Part shown: piece after piece, positions 62,730 to 64,000 of the stretch | Layout: every line of letters begins with the position of its first letter | Position numbering within the stretch: the first letter of the stretch is position 1 | DNA from: Siphonobacter aquaeclarae | GTDB lineage: Bacteria > Bacteroidota > Bacteroidia > Cytophagales > Spirosomataceae | Direction: 5' to 3' | DNA length: 64,000 nt | NCBI RefSeq assembly: GCF_900103285.1 | Contig: NZ_FNGS01000010.1 | Span: forward strand, 62,001 to 126,000 | Position numbers and translations under genes: made by a program | The notes under the pieces: generated by a model | Told to the model about the DNA's origin: nothing | The model's input: only the letters and a program-made list of their open reading frames with translations | Database searches by the model: none

Positions 62730-64000
62730 TTAGAATTTGAGGTTGATACCAGCCATCAGGGTTTTCACGACGGGATAGGTTGTCGCGTCGACTTCCGGAT
62801 CCCAGCCTTTGGGGAAGCGGTTGAGCGTAAAGAGGTCATTTCCGGCCACGTATACGCGCAATCCCTGCATGCTCAGCCGCTTCGCGACAGCCTGTGGCAG
62901 GTTGTAGCCGATGGTCAGGTTTTTCATCCGGAAATAGGCGCCGTTGATGAGCCAGAAGTCCGACATCTGGTAGTTGTTTCCGGCGGAAATCTGGGAAAGG
63001 CGCGGATAGCGCACCAGCAGGTTGCGCTCGGCGGTATTGGAGGTACTCCAGTAGTTGCCGTCGATCTCCGCCGGGGCATTGCCGAAGCTTTCACCAAAAG
63101 GCATGACCTGTGTATCGGCCAGGCGGCGGTTGATCTTACCGACTCCCTGGAAGACCAGCCCGAGGTCAAATCCCTTGTATTCCAGCCGGATATTACCACC
63201 GAATACGTAGCGGGGCAGGGAGCCGCCGAGGAGTACCTTGTCGCCCTCAGGCGTAATCTTGCCGTCGCCGTTGAGGTCGAGGTATTTGATATCGCCGGGC
63301 TTGACGTTGGCATTCAGCACGGGAGCGTTTTTGACTTCTTCCGCCGTCTGGAATAATCCGGAGCTGCGGTACCCGAACCACTCGTCAAACTCGCCGCCTT
63401 CGAGCTTGGCGTTATCGCCGCGTAATTGTGTTCCCTTCAGGCTGACGATGGTCGTCCGGGTATCCGACAGGTTGACGCCGATGGAATAGTTCAGCTTCCC
63501 GACGTGGTCTTTCCAGCCGGCCTCGAGTTCCCATCCTTTGGCTTCGACGACGCCGGCGTTCTGGCTGGGGTTTTCGTAGCCGAGGTACTTCGGAATATCA
63601 AGACTCAGGAGAATATCACGGGTACGCTTGCGGAAGTAGTCGGCGGTCAGGCTCAGGCGCTGGTGGAAGAAACTGAGGTCGAGGCCGGCGTCGATCGACT
63701 CCGTCGTTTCCCACGTAATATCTTTCACGGCATAGGTTACCTGTGCGCCGGCCGATTGCGCCGTCAGCTGATTCCCCTGGTAAAACAGAGCGTTATTATT
63801 GAATTCGATGGATGCCTGATAGGGATAATCGCCAATGCGTTCATTCCCGATCTGCCCCCATGAACCGCGGACTTTCAGGTACGAAATCGCGGGAAGGGAT
63901 TTGAGAAAAGGTTCTTCGGAAATCGTCCATCCCGCTGATACCGATGGAAATACGCCCCACCGGTAGTCTCTGTAAAAGCGGGAGGAGCCGTCGAGCCGGA
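62730..64000 (-). CDS. SusC/RagA family TonB-linked outer-membrane protein, 5' end outside window
   Basis: C-terminal 423 residues of a SusC-type TonB-dependent transporter; the frame stays open to the right edge, so the N-terminal signal, carboxypeptidase-like domain and plug are beyond it. Visible barrel segments are WTISEEPFLKSLPAISYLKV, RGSWGQIGNERIGDYPYQAS, TTESIDAGLDLSFFHQRLSL and the closing TTYPVVKTLMAGINLKF, all typical of the family. SusD follows after 10 bp. Imports an oligosaccharide through the outer membrane; substrate unknown. Confidence 0.96.
   Translation of the reverse strand, partial: RLDGSSRFYRDYRWGVFPSVSAGWTISEEPFLKSLPAISYLKVRGSWGQIGNERIGDYPYQASIEFNNNALFYQGNQLTAQSAGAQVTYAVKDITWETTESIDAGLDLSFFHQRLSLTADYFRKRTRDILLSLDIPKYLGYENPSQNAGVVEAKGWELEAGWKDHVGKLNYSIGVNLSDTRTTIVSLKGTQLRGDNAKLEGGEFDEWFGYRSSGLFQTAEEVKNAPVLNANVKPGDIKYLDLNGDGKITPEGDKVLLGGSLPRYVFGGNIRLEYKGFDLGLVFQGVGKINRRLADTQVMPFGESFGNAPAEIDGNYWSTSNTAERNLLVRYPRLSQISAGNNYQMSDFWLINGAYFRMKNLTIGYNLPQAVAKRLSMQGLRVYVAGNDLFTLNRFPKGWDPEVDATTYPVVKTLMAGINLKF

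Overview
The window reads as chromosomal DNA of a Bacteroidota bacterium, most likely a Cytophagales-type genus with GC in the mid-50s by eye. The support is a SusC/SusD pair, FHS-type sugar permease, XylR-like and hybrid two-component regulators, a GLPGLI-family protein, type IX secretion (T9SS) sorting domains, GldG and a RemB-like barrel, and several promoter-like sites of the form TTTG-N17-TAnnTTTG, the Bacteroidota housekeeping consensus. The genus is inference. I saw no rRNA, tRNA, CRISPR array, insertion sequence, phage gene or plasmid gene.

Layout. 1-5430: end of a surface-polysaccharide cluster (flippase, RemB/Wzi-like barrel), uracil phosphoribosyltransferase with a small membrane protein, and a LacI regulator / free-Met-sulfoxide reductase pair. 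5999-8348: galK-galT ending in two hairpins. 8358-10761: small conserved protein + guanylate kinase, then an anti-sigma and ECF sigma gene. 10985-13525: pruA and mazG. 13593-18519: membrane-anchored AraC regulator, outer-membrane barrel and a secreted protein. 18524-25644: N-acetylglucosamine locus (regulator, permease, ROK kinase, GH20 hexosaminidase on one strand; NagX-like acyltransferase diverging). 25682-29481: accD, class II aldolase, AlkD-like repair protein, FMN reductase. 29529-31969: ECF sigma / HEAT-repeat anti-sigma / DUF4097 operon. 32131-38164: gldG, a 1308-residue hybrid sensor-regulator and a tiny zinc-ribbon protein. 38359-43603: macrodomain protein, gpmI, LMW phosphatase, DivIC-like protein, enolase, uridine kinase. 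43686-49812: PBP4-type peptidase, T9SS metalloprotease, RecQ. 50049-53609: outer-membrane receptor plus GLPGLI protein. 53806-58397: VIT transporter, PaaE-like reductase, small cationic secreted peptide, dienelactone hydrolase, membrane metallophosphoesterase. 58684-64000: polysaccharide utilization locus in the order SusC (partial), SusD, then a secreted protein with an internal duplication.

How the parts fit. Glycolysis is represented by aldolase, phosphoglycerate mutase and enolase; galactose enters through galK/galT; amino sugars are released by the GH20 lipoprotein, imported by the permease and phosphorylated by the ROK kinase. Surface functions (TonB-type barrels, T9SS cargo, gliding components, two sigma/anti-sigma pairs, several one- or two-component sensors) dominate the accessory part. 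The least explained items are the duplicated secreted protein of the SusCD locus, the sigma/HEAT/DUF4097 operon, the promoter-backed 55-residue zinc ribbon, and a set of very long perfect hairpins placed 8-16 nt after stop codons, one of which keeps a 31-bp stem through four G-U pairs on the transcript strand.
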